Source: Citrobacter sp. R56
GTDB lineage: Bacteria > Pseudomonadota > Gammaproteobacteria > Enterobacterales > Enterobacteriaceae
Assembly: GCF_016811995.1 (NCBI RefSeq)
Contig: NZ_CP069159.1
Span: forward strand, 868,001-932,000
Length of the DNA: 64,000 bases
Direction of reading: 5' to 3'
Shown here: positions 44,210-52,718 of the stretch, in pieces
How the letters are laid out: each line of letters begins with the position of its first letter
How positions within the stretch are numbered: the first letter of the stretch is position 1
Notes under the pieces: generated by a model
The model's database searches: none
The model's input: the letters and a program-made list of their open reading frames with translations, nothing else
Told to the model about the DNA's origin: nothing
Program-made: the position numbers and the translations under genes

Positions 44210-44917
44210 GACCTGTCTTGTATCCGACACAATATGCGTCACATCATCCAGATGCCCAATCTGCGCCTCTCCCGAACGATTGAATTTACTCTTATCGATC
44301 AGCAATAACGATTGCGATGCACGTTTTAGCAACGTTGATTTGAAATCCGCATTGAACGTGCTGGAATCCCACAACACACCACGGTTATCGATCCCTTCGC
44401 AGGAGAAAATAAACAGGTCAATGTCGAGCGGTTTTAGCTGCGAGAGCAACGACGGATTGACATAGCAGCCGTGTTTGCGTTGTAGCGTGCCGCCAGAACT
44501 GATGAGCTGGATCTGCTCGCGCTTTCCCAGTTCAAGGCAAATCGGGTGGCTGTTGGTGAACACCTGCAGGTTAATGTCCGGTAGCTGGCGGGCGAGATGC
44601 CAGCACGTCGAGCTGGCGTCCAGGGCGATCACCATCCCTTCTTCTATCCAGGCCAACGCTTCGCGGGCAATGTCCGCTTTGTGCGCATAATGACTTTTTC
44701 GTCGAAGATGAAAGGGGGCGCCGCCGTCCGGGTTTTCCCGATGAATCACGGTGGCGCGCCCGTGATGACGTCGTACTTTTCCCTGCGCTTGCAGCGCGTT
44801 CAGATCGCGTCGAATAGTCTCCTGGCTGACGTTAAGCCGTGCAGCCAGTGTCTCAGTGGTCAGACTCTGGTGATGAATGAGCAGGTCTACAATCGCGTGC
44901 TGGCGTGTCGTCTTCAT
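44198..44917 (-). CDS. fucR: FucR, L-fucose operon activator (DeoR family)
   Basis: FucR activates the fuc genes in response to fuculose-1-phosphate. The 239-aa product has an N-terminal DeoR helix-turn-helix (SLTTETLAARLNVSQETIRR) and a sugar-phosphate-binding DeoR_C domain with VIALDASSTCWHLARQLPD. ATG 44917 follows GGAGTGAGAAAA and matches the E. coli start; nine upstream in-frame residues are unlikely. The C-terminus ends DTRQVEAG, a few residues shorter than E. coli, because a REP-like hairpin encodes the end. It closes the fucIKUR run. Confidence 0.93.
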   Translation of the reverse strand: MKTTRQHAIVDLLIHHQSLTTETLAARLNVSQETIRRDLNALQAQGKVRRHHGRATVIHRENPDGGAPFHLRRKSHYAHKADIAREALAWIEEGMVIALDASSTCWHLARQLPDINLQVFTNSHPICLELGKREQIQLISSGGTLQRKHGCYVNPSLLSQLKPLDIDLFIFSCEGIDNRGVLWDSSTFNADFKSTLLKRASQSLLLIDKSKFNRSGEAQIGHLDDVTHIVSDTRQVEAG

Positions 44918-44959
44918 TTTTCTCACTCCATCATTCGTGTACACCTGCCTGGGATGAGA

Positions 44960-45382
44960 TTACGGCGTAACGCCTTTCTTTAAAAGAATATTGCCGTATT
45001 TTGCCCGCTCACCGGTTATCACGATCGCAAAGGCTTTTTGCGCCCGTTCGTAGAATGCAAAGCGGTCGATACGCGTAATGTCAGGGCATACGCCTTGCAA
45101 TGAGAGCGCATCACGATAGCGGGACTCTACCTCCGGGTCGAGCGAATCCCCCTCAACGGCAGCCATCATCACCAACGGCGGGGCGTAGCTGTCCAGTTCA
45201 AACAGTGGAATGATTGCCCTGAGCAGGTTGCTGACCATCAGGCCGTCGGCGCGGATAACCTGCGGCCCCAGGCTGTGAGCCGGGAAATGGGCGTCAGAAA
45301 AGATAATTTCATCGCCATGGCCCATTTGCGCCATGACTTTCAGGAGTTCAGGGGAAATTAACGGCGAAATTGTTTTCAGCAT
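44960..45382 (-). CDS. fucU: L-fucose mutarotase
   Basis: FucU interconverts the alpha and beta anomers of L-fucose, which feeds FucI the form it needs; it belongs to the RbsD/FucU family. The 140-aa product has the family motifs [18 protein letters not shown] near residues 20-37 and [16 protein letters not shown] 45382 gives the E. coli start [12 protein letters not shown]. It lies 1 bp from the fucK stop, so the genes are co-transcribed. Confidence 0.95.
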   Translation of the reverse strand: MLKTISPLISPELLKVMAQMGHGDEIIFSDAHFPAHSLGPQVIRADGLMVSNLLRAIIPLFELDSYAPPLVMMAAVEGDSLDPEVESRYRDALSLQGVCPDITRIDRFAFYERAQKAFAIVITGERAKYGNILLKKGVTP

Positions 45383-45383
45383 T

Positions 45384-46802
45384 TCACACTTCCTCAATGC
45401 GTTCGGATTCGGTTTGCGGATAAAAATAACGATACTGATAACGCACCTGCGCTCTGGCCTGTTCCGGGCTGGCAAATTCACCCACGCCGAACCAGGCGAA
45501 CATCGCCGCGCCGGCAACGGTGGTTTCTGCGTCATCCAGCACTTTGATCGGAATGCCAAGCGTGTCGGCTTTAATTTGATTCCACAGCGCGTTACGGCTG
45601 CCACCGCCTACCAGCAGCAGCTCTGTCGCCCTGAACTGACCGATCTTTTCCAGCGTCTGCAGGTTTTCCCTGAGTTGAGCCGTTAATGACTCGAGCGCGG
45701 CACGATACAAGTGACCCCGGGTGCTGGTGAGCGAGACGCCCTGCCATCCGGCATGCGCGTTGGTCAGCAGATCGCTGTGCATTTTCACACCGTCGGCGCC
45801 TGCGGGGATAGCGCGCGCCTCATCAATCAGCGTTTGCCAGGGCGTCTCTGGGCTCCACAGCAGTGTGCGTACCCACTCCAGCACCCCGGACGCCAGCCAC
45901 TGCATTCCCGGATTGGTGAGGCCTCGCTGGCTGTCCAGTTCACCGGTAGAACCGGGATACTGACTTAACAACGGGGTATCTACCCGGGAACTGCGTACCA
46001 TCAGAATTTCCCATGTTCCGGAGGACAGCACGGGCTCATCCTGCTGGGCACCCGCGCCAAACAAAGCAAATTGCGTGTCGTGCCCGGCGGAGGTAACCGG
46101 AATACCCGCTGGTAACCCCAGCCGACGAGCGATGTCGGGCTGCAGCGTGCCGATTTTCTCTCCCGCTTCGACTAACCGTGGAAACAGACGACGTGGCAAA
46201 CCGGCGGCCTGCAGGATCTCCGGACTGAAATCGCGCTGGTGGATATCCAGTAACTGGCTGGTTCCTGCCATGGTGATGTCGGTGGTGAACTCACCGGTCA
46301 AACGATGGTTGATTAAGGATGAAATAAACAGCCAGGCATGAGCCTGTTCAGGCAGGTGAGGATGATTCTCTTTGAGCCACAGTAGTTTATACAATGTGTT
46401 GAAGCTGAATGCGCCGACCCCGGAAATTTCCTGCAACTGCTGTGGCGTCATCATGCGGCTGATGTTGTTCATCACTGTGGCGGTGCGCGGACATTTCCAA
46501 CTGATGATCGGATAAAGTAGCTTGCCGTTTTCATCGACCAGCGCGCCATCGACGCCAAACGTAGTGACCGTAATACCGCGTATCTGGCATGTTGAGAGCT
46601 GCGCAGAGAGCGTTTGGCAGCAATCGGCAAAGCGTTGCAAAATGGCCTCCAGCGACCACTGATGCCAGGCGGTGTTTTCCGTGGCGAGTTCGCTGGCATT
46701 GGGGGTTGCGGCCCGGGCGACAATGTTTCCCTGGCGGTCGACGGCGATGGCCCTTACGTTGGTTGCGCCGCAGTCGAGAACCAGAATAACCTCTTGCTTC
46801 AT
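45384..46802 (-). CDS. fucK: L-fuculokinase
   Basis: FucK phosphorylates L-fuculose to L-fuculose-1-phosphate with ATP; the E. coli enzyme also accepts D-ribulose. The 472-aa protein is of the FGGY family, with [15 protein letters not shown] as the N-terminal phosphate loop, [12 protein letters not shown] and the C-terminal [23 protein letters not shown] 46802 matches the known start [16 protein letters not shown] pair separates it from fucI. A second, different FGGY kinase is encoded at 52719. Confidence 0.95.
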   Translation of the reverse strand: MKQEVILVLDCGATNVRAIAVDRQGNIVARAATPNASELATENTAWHQWSLEAILQRFADCCQTLSAQLSTCQIRGITVTTFGVDGALVDENGKLLYPIISWKCPRTATVMNNISRMMTPQQLQEISGVGAFSFNTLYKLLWLKENHPHLPEQAHAWLFISSLINHRLTGEFTTDITMAGTSQLLDIHQRDFSPEILQAAGLPRRLFPRLVEAGEKIGTLQPDIARRLGLPAGIPVTSAGHDTQFALFGAGAQQDEPVLSSGTWEILMVRSSRVDTPLLSQYPGSTGELDSQRGLTNPGMQWLASGVLEWVRTLLWSPETPWQTLIDEARAIPAGADGVKMHSDLLTNAHAGWQGVSLTSTRGHLYRAALESLTAQLRENLQTLEKIGQFRATELLLVGGGSRNALWNQIKADTLGIPIKVLDDAETTVAGAAMFAWFGVGEFASPEQARAQVRYQYRYFYPQTESERIEEV

Positions 46803-46820
46803 AAAAACTCCTGGAACTTT

Positions 46821-46903
46821 GCCGGATGGCATTGCGCTTATCCGGCCTACAAAATCACTAAAAAATGCGTTGTTGTAGGCCCGGCAAGCTTTCGCCACCG
46901 GGC
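46821..46903. repeat. REP pair between fucI and fucK
   Basis: GCCGGATGGCATTGCGCTTA into TCCGGCCTAC (46821-46850) and GTAGGCCCGGCAAGC into CCACCGGGC (46875-46903) are two REP arms inside the fuc operon. They could protect fucI mRNA or lower expression of fucK. Confidence 0.8.
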
Positions 46904-46927
46904 AAAGAAATTAGAGAGCGGGACACA

Positions 46928-48703
46928 TCAACGTTTGTACAGCGGACCGTAGTTCTCGCAGGCGCGGTAATCCTGGCCTTCGATGTCCATCCCGTGCGCT
47001 GACCAGGAAGAGGGACGATAGATCTTCGCCGCGTCCACGTTGTGCATGCAGACCGGAATGCGCAGCATCGCGGCGAGGGTAATGAAATCAGCCCCGACGT
47101 GTCCAATGGTCAGCACGCCGTGGTTTGCTCCCCAGTTTGCCATCACGGAATAGACGTCGGTGAAGGGGCCTTGTCCCGTCAGACGTGGAGCGAACCAGGT
47201 CGTTGGCCAACTGGAGTCGGTACGTTTGTCGAGGGTGTCATGAACCTCTTTCGGCAGTTCGACGCTCCAGCCTTCGGCAATTTGCAGTACCGGGCCCAGA
47301 CCTTTGATGATGTTTACGCGCGTCATGGTGAACGGCACGCCGCCTTCGGTCAGGAAGCGCGAAGAGTAGCCGCCGCCACGGAAATATTCGTGGATCGCCG
47401 GGCACCATTCGGTTGCGGCCAGGCAATCATCTGCCTCTTTGGGGCTGATATCCCAGTGAGGTTTCATGGTTGGTTTGCCGTCGTTATCGCGCTGTTTGCA
47501 CGTACCGTCGAGGGCGGCAGAACCCGAGTTGATCAGGTGGATGATGCCGTGTTCCGCCAACCCGGTCAGCGGTTGTCCCGTCACGCGCTCTACGGCTTCC
47601 GGCGACCAGTAGGTGCGCACATCGGCGAACACTTGTGCCGTGCCGGTGAGCTGATGCCCGAACAGCATCGCCACACCATTCAGACTGTCGTTTTCGGTCG
47701 CCACAACAAAAGGTTCGCGTATGCCGTTCCAGTCAAAGGAGCTGTTCAGCAGCGCCTCGGCCGTGTCGCCATTGGGGTATTGATCGGTCCAGTGACGCTG
47801 TCCCTGGAAGCCCGCAGCAATGGCGTTGTAGCCCAATGATTCTTCTACGCGACCGATCTCCGCCAGCTTACTGTTACCCTGCATCATGTCGCGAATACAC
47901 ATCGCCATCAGCAGGCTTTCGCGCAGGATCTCCCGGTTTTGTTCGGCGTTGCGCTGATACTGCTGGGCGTTTTTATCTTCACCATAGCGGAAGTGCTGAT
48001 CGGCCCAGGCCAGCGCCATTTCCAGCTCGGTTTCGTCATAAATTTTATGATCGATGCGGCGGCGCAGTTCAGTCATGTCGACGGCCTGTACTTTCATACC
48101 CAGCCAGGATTCGAAGAAATTGTGATCGACGATTGAACCCGCAATGCCCATCGAAACCCCGCCCAGTGAGAGATAGCTTTTGCCTTTCATACTGGCGACA
48201 GCTAAACCCGCTCTGGTGAATCGCAACAGTTTTTCTTCAACGTCGGCCGGAATTGAGGTGTCATTGGCATCCTGTACGTCCTGACCGTAAATGGAAAACG
48301 CGGGGAGTCCTTTTTGACTGTGGGCGGCCAGCGCAGCGGCCAGATACACCGCCCCCGGGCGTTCAGTACCATTGAATCCCCAAATGGCTTTTGGTCGTGT
48401 GGGATCCATGTCTATCGTTTCACTGCCGTAGCACCAGCACGGCGTGACGGTAATGGTTAAGCCAACATTTTGACTGCTGAATTTCTCTTCACAGGCTGCT
48501 GATTCTGCCATACCCGCAATACAGGTATCCGAAATGACACACTCAACGGGGGTGCCGCAGGCGTGGCGGAGCTTCTCGGTAAGAAGGGCCGCGGTGGCCT
48601 TCGCCATATTCATGGTCTGCGTTTCCAGCGATTCACGAACGCCCATGCGGCGTCCATCAATGACCGGGCGAATACCAATTTTCGGTAGGCTGATTTTCTT
48701 CAT
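46928..48703 (-). CDS. fucI: L-fucose isomerase
   Basis: FucI is a Mn-dependent hexameric ketol isomerase converting L-fucose to L-fuculose. The E. coli enzyme also turns D-arabinose into D-ribulose. The 591-aa product has full length and conserved blocks throughout, such as [19 protein letters not shown] and [26 protein letters not shown]. It is the first gene of the minus-strand fuc unit because fucP, which precedes it in E. coli, is absent. An operator-like palindrome lies 85 bp before its start. Confidence 0.96.
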   Translation of the reverse strand: MKKISLPKIGIRPVIDGRRMGVRESLETQTMNMAKATAALLTEKLRHACGTPVECVISDTCIAGMAESAACEEKFSSQNVGLTITVTPCWCYGSETIDMDPTRPKAIWGFNGTERPGAVYLAAALAAHSQKGLPAFSIYGQDVQDANDTSIPADVEEKLLRFTRAGLAVASMKGKSYLSLGGVSMGIAGSIVDHNFFESWLGMKVQAVDMTELRRRIDHKIYDETELEMALAWADQHFRYGEDKNAQQYQRNAEQNREILRESLLMAMCIRDMMQGNSKLAEIGRVEESLGYNAIAAGFQGQRHWTDQYPNGDTAEALLNSSFDWNGIREPFVVATENDSLNGVAMLFGHQLTGTAQVFADVRTYWSPEAVERVTGQPLTGLAEHGIIHLINSGSAALDGTCKQRDNDGKPTMKPHWDISPKEADDCLAATEWCPAIHEYFRGGGYSSRFLTEGGVPFTMTRVNIIKGLGPVLQIAEGWSVELPKEVHDTLDKRTDSSWPTTWFAPRLTGQGPFTDVYSVMANWGANHGVLTIGHVGADFITLAAMLRIPVCMHNVDAAKIYRPSSWSAHGMDIEGQDYRACENYGPLYKR

Positions 48704-48787
48704 TCGTGGTTCCTCATCTCACTTTATGGCGCTCTGCTCCGGTGACGTTTGGACCCCACCTCAGCAGTCGGCTGAATGACTGATTTT

Positions 48788-48803
48788 GCTAACTCGAGTT
48801 AGC
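48788..48803. promoter_or_regulatory. Palindromic operator copy 1, near fucI
   Basis: GCTAACTCGAGTTAGC is a perfect 16-bp palindrome with a central TCGA. It is identical to a second copy at 49027. Its outer GCT/AGC and central TCGA match the Cra-type operator GCTGAATCGATTCAGC, and a Cra-like regulator is encoded at 54364. It lies 85 bp before fucI. Confidence 0.75.
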
Positions 48804-48847
48804 TTAGGTATTGCAGCGTTTTTTACACAACTTCTTTATTGTGGATA

Positions 48848-48863
48848 TGTGAGTGGCTTCACG
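48848..48863. promoter_or_regulatory. CRP-like site in the fucI / importer promoter region
   Basis: TGTGAGTGGCTTCACG matches TGTGA-N6-TCACA at nine of ten consensus bases. It lies between the two palindromic operators, so it could serve either divergent promoter. Apart from these three sites, the AT-rich gap 48704-49153 shows nothing else recognised. Confidence 0.65.
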
Positions 48864-49026
48864 AGAAGTGGTTAAAATTCGATCTCCGTCAAATAAACAA
48901 TAGTGGTATTATGTTTTTAAAATCTTGAAAATCATGCTGTTATGATAAATTGCTTGTGCGGCGTCACAATTTCAAATCAAATGATTTGGCTATTTTGGGC
49001 GGCTAAAATAGCTTTAAAAGGCAATC

Positions 49027-49042
49027 GCTAACTCGAGTTAGC
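49027..49042. promoter_or_regulatory. Palindromic operator copy 2, near the ABC importer
   Basis: A second exact copy of GCTAACTCGAGTTAGC, 112 bp before the importer ATPase start. The two copies are 239 bp apart, a distance compatible with repression by looping. Confidence 0.75.
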
Positions 49043-49153
49043 AAAATAAGGTGTGTTGACTGGACGTATTCGCATTAACGGTGACGAGGGTTCTCTGGCA
49101 TGTTCTTCGCCTGATTCACTGACTGCCATTTCTGATGATTGAGGAAAGCAGCA

Positions 49154-50653
49154 ATGTCCGAAACATTTTTACAAATGAGTCATATTACCAAACGATTCCC
49201 CGGCGTATTGGCGTTGAGTAATGTGGATTTTAGTTTACGCAGAGGCGAAGTTCATGCGCTATTAGGTGAGAATGGTGCGGGAAAATCGACGCTGATGAAA
49301 ATCTTATCAGGTGTTTACCAGCCTGATGAAGGTAATATTGTTTTTGAAGATCAACCCGTTTCATTTTCAAGCCCGCTAAGTGCGCAACTGGCTGGGATTA
49401 CGATTATTCACCAGGAATTTAATCTTTTCCCAGAATTAACAGTTGAAGAAAATATATTTATTGGCAGGGAGTTTTGCAAAAATAATCGCTGGCGCCTGGA
49501 CGAAAAACAACAGCGACAGGCTGCGACGGAAATTTTGCAAAAATTAAACCTGAATATTTCGCCGGACACTCTGGTTGCCGACCTTACCGTTGCACAACAG
49601 CAAATGGTCGAAATTGCGAAAGCTATTTCGGTGAATGCCAAAATCCTTATTATGGATGAACCAACTGCGGCACTGACGGAAACCGAAATAGAAAGTTTAT
49701 TTCAGGTAACGCGCTTGCTTAAATCACAGGGGACGGGAATTGTCTACATTTCGCATCGACTGGAGGAGCTGGCGCTGATTGCCGATCGCGCCACCGTGAT
49801 GCGTGATGGCCAATACATTGATACCGTCGACTATGATGCGGTCAATATCAGTGACCTGATTGCCATGATGGTTGGACGCGATCTGGGGAACATCTATCCG
49901 CGTCGTGAAGCGCAGTCTCACCTGACGCCCGTGCTGGAAGTCAGCGGGCTGACGCGAAAAGGCGTCCTGAACAATATCGATTTCACGCTTTATCGTGGCG
50001 AGATTTTAGGGTTTGCCGGTCTGATGGGGGCCGGGCGTACGGAACTGGCCAGAGCCATTTTTGGCGCAGACCCGATTGATGCCGGAACCATCAAACTTAA
50101 CGGTAATGTGACGGTGATTAAAGATATCCCTGATGCGATCAAACAGGGAATTAGCTATTTAACGGAAGACCGGAAAAAAGAAGGTCTGGCGTTAGGCTTG
50201 TCTGTTGAACGCAATATCATGCTGGGAAATTACCCTGAATATTCCGATCGCTATGGCAACGTGGACAGTAAACGCTGCCAGACCACGAGCCAGGAACAGG
50301 TTAGCGCCCTAAGAATTAAGACTCCGCATCTGGAACAAGCGGCCTTGAATTTAAGCGGTGGTAATCAGCAGAAAATTATTATTGCTCGTTGGGTATGTAA
50401 AGATACCGATATTCTCATTTTTGATGAGCCTACCCGAGGTATTGATGTCGGTGCGAAACTGGAAATTTATGAATTAATGAATCGCCTTGTGGCAAAAGGA
50501 AAGTCAATTATTATGATTTCCTCTGAATTACCGGAAGTACTGGGTATGTGCGATCGCATTTTAGTGATGCGTAATGGACGTATTACCGGAGAGTTAACTT
50601 CTGATGACGCCACACAAGAAAAAATCATGCAATATGCGACGTTAGAGGATTAA
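49154..50653 (+). CDS. Sugar ABC importer ATPase (RbsA-like)
   Basis: The 499-aa protein has two fused ABC domains, typical of monosaccharide importers of the RbsA/AraG/XylG family, and acts on the inner face of the membrane. Domain 1 has Walker A GENGAGKS (38-45) and ILIMDEPTAALTE, with a degenerate signature (LTVAQQQM). Domain 2 has the signature NLSGGNQQKIIIARW and ILIFDEPTRGIDVGAK with a degenerate Walker A. ATG 49154 gives MSETFLQMSH. The gene is visibly richer in A+T than fucI and starts the cassette standing where fucP is expected. Substrate is not shown by the sequence; D-arabinose, L-fucose or another pentose are candidates. Confidence 0.9.
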   Translation: MSETFLQMSHITKRFPGVLALSNVDFSLRRGEVHALLGENGAGKSTLMKILSGVYQPDEGNIVFEDQPVSFSSPLSAQLAGITIIHQEFNLFPELTVEENIFIGREFCKNNRWRLDEKQQRQAATEILQKLNLNISPDTLVADLTVAQQQMVEIAKAISVNAKILIMDEPTAALTETEIESLFQVTRLLKSQGTGIVYISHRLEELALIADRATVMRDGQYIDTVDYDAVNISDLIAMMVGRDLGNIYPRREAQSHLTPVLEVSGLTRKGVLNNIDFTLYRGEILGFAGLMGAGRTELARAIFGADPIDAGTIKLNGNVTVIKDIPDAIKQGISYLTEDRKKEGLALGLSVERNIMLGNYPEYSDRYGNVDSKRCQTTSQEQVSALRIKTPHLEQAALNLSGGNQQKIIIARWVCKDTDILIFDEPTRGIDVGAKLEIYELMNRLVAKGKSIIMISSELPEVLGMCDRILVMRNGRITGELTSDDATQEKIMQYATLED

Positions 50654-50656
50654 ATT

Positions 50657-51640
50657 ATGACCATCTCTGTAACCTCTTCAGACAGCAATAATAAGAAGAT
50701 AAAAATTAATAAAGAACTCTTGATGCGCCTTGCGCCACTTTTTAGCCTGATTATTTTAGTGGTGTTTTTCAGTTTCAGTTCACCTTTTTTCTTTAATACC
50801 GAAAACATTATGACGATTGCTCTGCAAACGTCGGTGATCGGGATTATGGCGATTGGCGTCACCTTTGTGATTATTACTGCCGGGATCGATCTCTCTCTGG
50901 GATCGGTGGTGGCCTTTTCCGGTGTCGCAGTCGGGATTTGCGCCAGTTTCGGTATGCCGTTGCCCGTTTGCATTCTGGCAGGGGTACTGGCGGGAGGGCT
51001 GTGCGGTTATGCCAATGCGCTGCTGGTCACGAAAGCAACCATCCCCCCCTTTATTGCCACGCTGGGTCTGATGATGTCTATCAGGGGGATCAATATGGTC
51101 ATGACCGATGGCCGTGCCATTTACTTTGCTGACTACCCATCATTCAAAATGCTGGCGCAGGGTCGGTTATTCGATGTGCTTCCTTATCCGGTGTTTTACC
51201 TCGTCATCGTGGCGCTGGTGGCCAGCTACATCCTGAAGAAAACCGTTATTGGCCGCTATGTTTACGCAGTCGGCAGCAATGAAGTGGCGGCTCACCTTTC
51301 CGGGATCAAAGTTCAGCGCGTCAAGGTTTTCGTCTACGCCTTCTGTGGCCTGCTGACCGGGATCGCGGGCGTCATTCTGGCATCGCGTCTGAACTCAGGA
51401 CAGCCGACGGTCGGTGTGGGTTATGAGCTGGAAGCTATCGCGGCAGTCGTCATTGGTGGCACGAGCCTGATGGGGGGAATTGGCACCATTGGCGGCACGA
51501 TTATTGGCGCATTCATTATGAGTGTGCTGAAAAATGGCCTGAATCTGATGGGCGTTTCACAGTTCTGGCAAATGGTGGCGATGGGTATCGTGGTGATCGC
51601 TGCCGTCTATCTCGACACATTACGCAAAAAGATTCGTTGA
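50657..51640 (+). CDS. Sugar ABC importer permease (RbsC-like)
   Basis: The 327-aa inner-membrane protein has eight to ten hydrophobic segments. Family motifs include VIITAGIDLSLGSVVAFSGV near residues 73-92, VYAVGSNEVAAHLSGI near residue 205 and AVVIGGTSLMGGIGT near residue 270. It follows the ATPase gene by 3 bp and should be translated with it. It would form the channel of the RbsABC-type importer, probably as a dimer. Confidence 0.9.
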   Translation: MTISVTSSDSNNKKIKINKELLMRLAPLFSLIILVVFFSFSSPFFFNTENIMTIALQTSVIGIMAIGVTFVIITAGIDLSLGSVVAFSGVAVGICASFGMPLPVCILAGVLAGGLCGYANALLVTKATIPPFIATLGLMMSIRGINMVMTDGRAIYFADYPSFKMLAQGRLFDVLPYPVFYLVIVALVASYILKKTVIGRYVYAVGSNEVAAHLSGIKVQRVKVFVYAFCGLLTGIAGVILASRLNSGQPTVGVGYELEAIAAVVIGGTSLMGGIGTIGGTIIGAFIMSVLKNGLNLMGVSQFWQMVAMGIVVIAAVYLDTLRKKIR

Positions 51641-51713
51641 TTTACGCTCCCGGAAGTCACGGGGAACAATGACCCTGACGTTAAGGGTGACTCACTTAAA
51701 ACGGAGTACCACA

Positions 51714-52664
51714 ATGAAAACCAGGCATTTTGTCTATGCGTTATCTCTGCTGGCTTGCATGACATCCAGCGCGTTGGCTAAAGATTTGAATCTTCCTGTC
51801 GTCAGTAAAGGTTTCCAGCATGAATTCTGGCAAACCGTAAAAATGGGGACAGAAGCAGCGGCTAAAGAGCTGGGCGATAAAACCAGCTATGTCGGTCCTG
51901 CAGATGAAACCCAGATTGCTGAGCAAATCCAGCTGGTTGAAAACGCGATGGCGAAAAAACCGAACGGATTGCTGCTGGCTGCGTTAGACGCCAATGCCCT
52001 TGCCCCGCTGGTGGAAACCGCCAATTCGCGCGGGATCAAGGTGGTGACGTTTGATTCTGGCGTCAATTCCGATATTCCGGTCAGTTTTGTGGCGACAAAC
52101 AACCGTAAAGCGGGAACCGAAGCCGCCGATGCGCTGGCGGCACAGGTCAATAATAAAGGCAAAGTCGGCATTATTGCTCACGTGGCGGGCACCTCTTCAG
52201 CGATTGAGCGTTCGGAAGGATTTGTCGCCCGCATGAAGGAAAAATACCCTGATATCAAGGTGCTGCCGGTCCAGTACAGTGATGGCGATCCACAAAAGGC
52301 GATGGATAAAACCATTGATATGATCCAGGCGAACCCGGATCTGGCGGGGATCTACGGCACCAATGAAGGATCGACACTGGGCGTCGCGAACGCAATTGAT
52401 AGTCAAAACCTGAAAGGCAAAGTCAAGGTCATTGGTTTTGACAGCACTGAGGCCATTATTAATTTCCTGAACTCAGGCGTCATTCAGGGCTTCGTCGTCC
52501 AGGACGCTTTCCAGATTGGCTACCAGGGGATCAAAACGCTGAACGCCTCGCTGTCTGGTCAAACCGTACCGAAAGAAATCGATATTCCGGTGAAATTCGT
52601 TAATGCGCAGAACATTAATACGCCGGAAATTGAGAAGTTATTACACCCATTTGGTAAGAAATAA
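51714..52664 (+). CDS. Periplasmic sugar-binding protein of the ABC importer (RbsB-like)
   Basis: The 316-aa precursor has a Sec signal peptide cut after SSALA (residue 22), giving a mature periplasmic binding protein of type 1 fold. Conserved parts include KGFQHEFWQTVKMGTEAAAK, TFDSGVNSDIPVSFVATNN and YGTNEGSTLGVANAI. A cysteine at residue 15 resembles a lipobox (LLAC), but the signal-peptidase I site looks better. ATG 51714 was chosen over an upstream in-frame start at 51669, which would put about 15 residues before the signal. A terminator-like hairpin follows. Confidence 0.9.
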   Translation: MKTRHFVYALSLLACMTSSALAKDLNLPVVSKGFQHEFWQTVKMGTEAAAKELGDKTSYVGPADETQIAEQIQLVENAMAKKPNGLLLAALDANALAPLVETANSRGIKVVTFDSGVNSDIPVSFVATNNRKAGTEAADALAAQVNNKGKVGIIAHVAGTSSAIERSEGFVARMKEKYPDIKVLPVQYSDGDPQKAMDKTIDMIQANPDLAGIYGTNEGSTLGVANAIDSQNLKGKVKVIGFDSTEAIINFLNSGVIQGFVVQDAFQIGYQGIKTLNASLSGQTVPKEIDIPVKFVNAQNINTPEIEKLLHPFGKK

Positions 52665-52670
52665 ACCCGT

Positions 52671-52696
52671 GGGGGCAACCCTTTTGCCCCCCTTTT
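52671..52696 (+). terminator. Partial terminator between binding protein and kinase genes
   Basis: GGGGGCAA and TTGCCCCC form a perfect 8-bp stem with a 5-nt loop, then CTTTT. The hairpin starts 7 bp after the binding-protein stop. It likely protects that mRNA or reduces read-through, so binding protein exceeds kinase. Confidence 0.65.
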
Positions 52697-52718
52697 AAGC
52701 CAGCGTCAGGGAGTCATT

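Noticed and set aside
48964-48976. Second CRP-like sequence, TGTGCGGCGTCACA, near fucI
   Set aside because: The half-sites are 2 bp too close for CRP.
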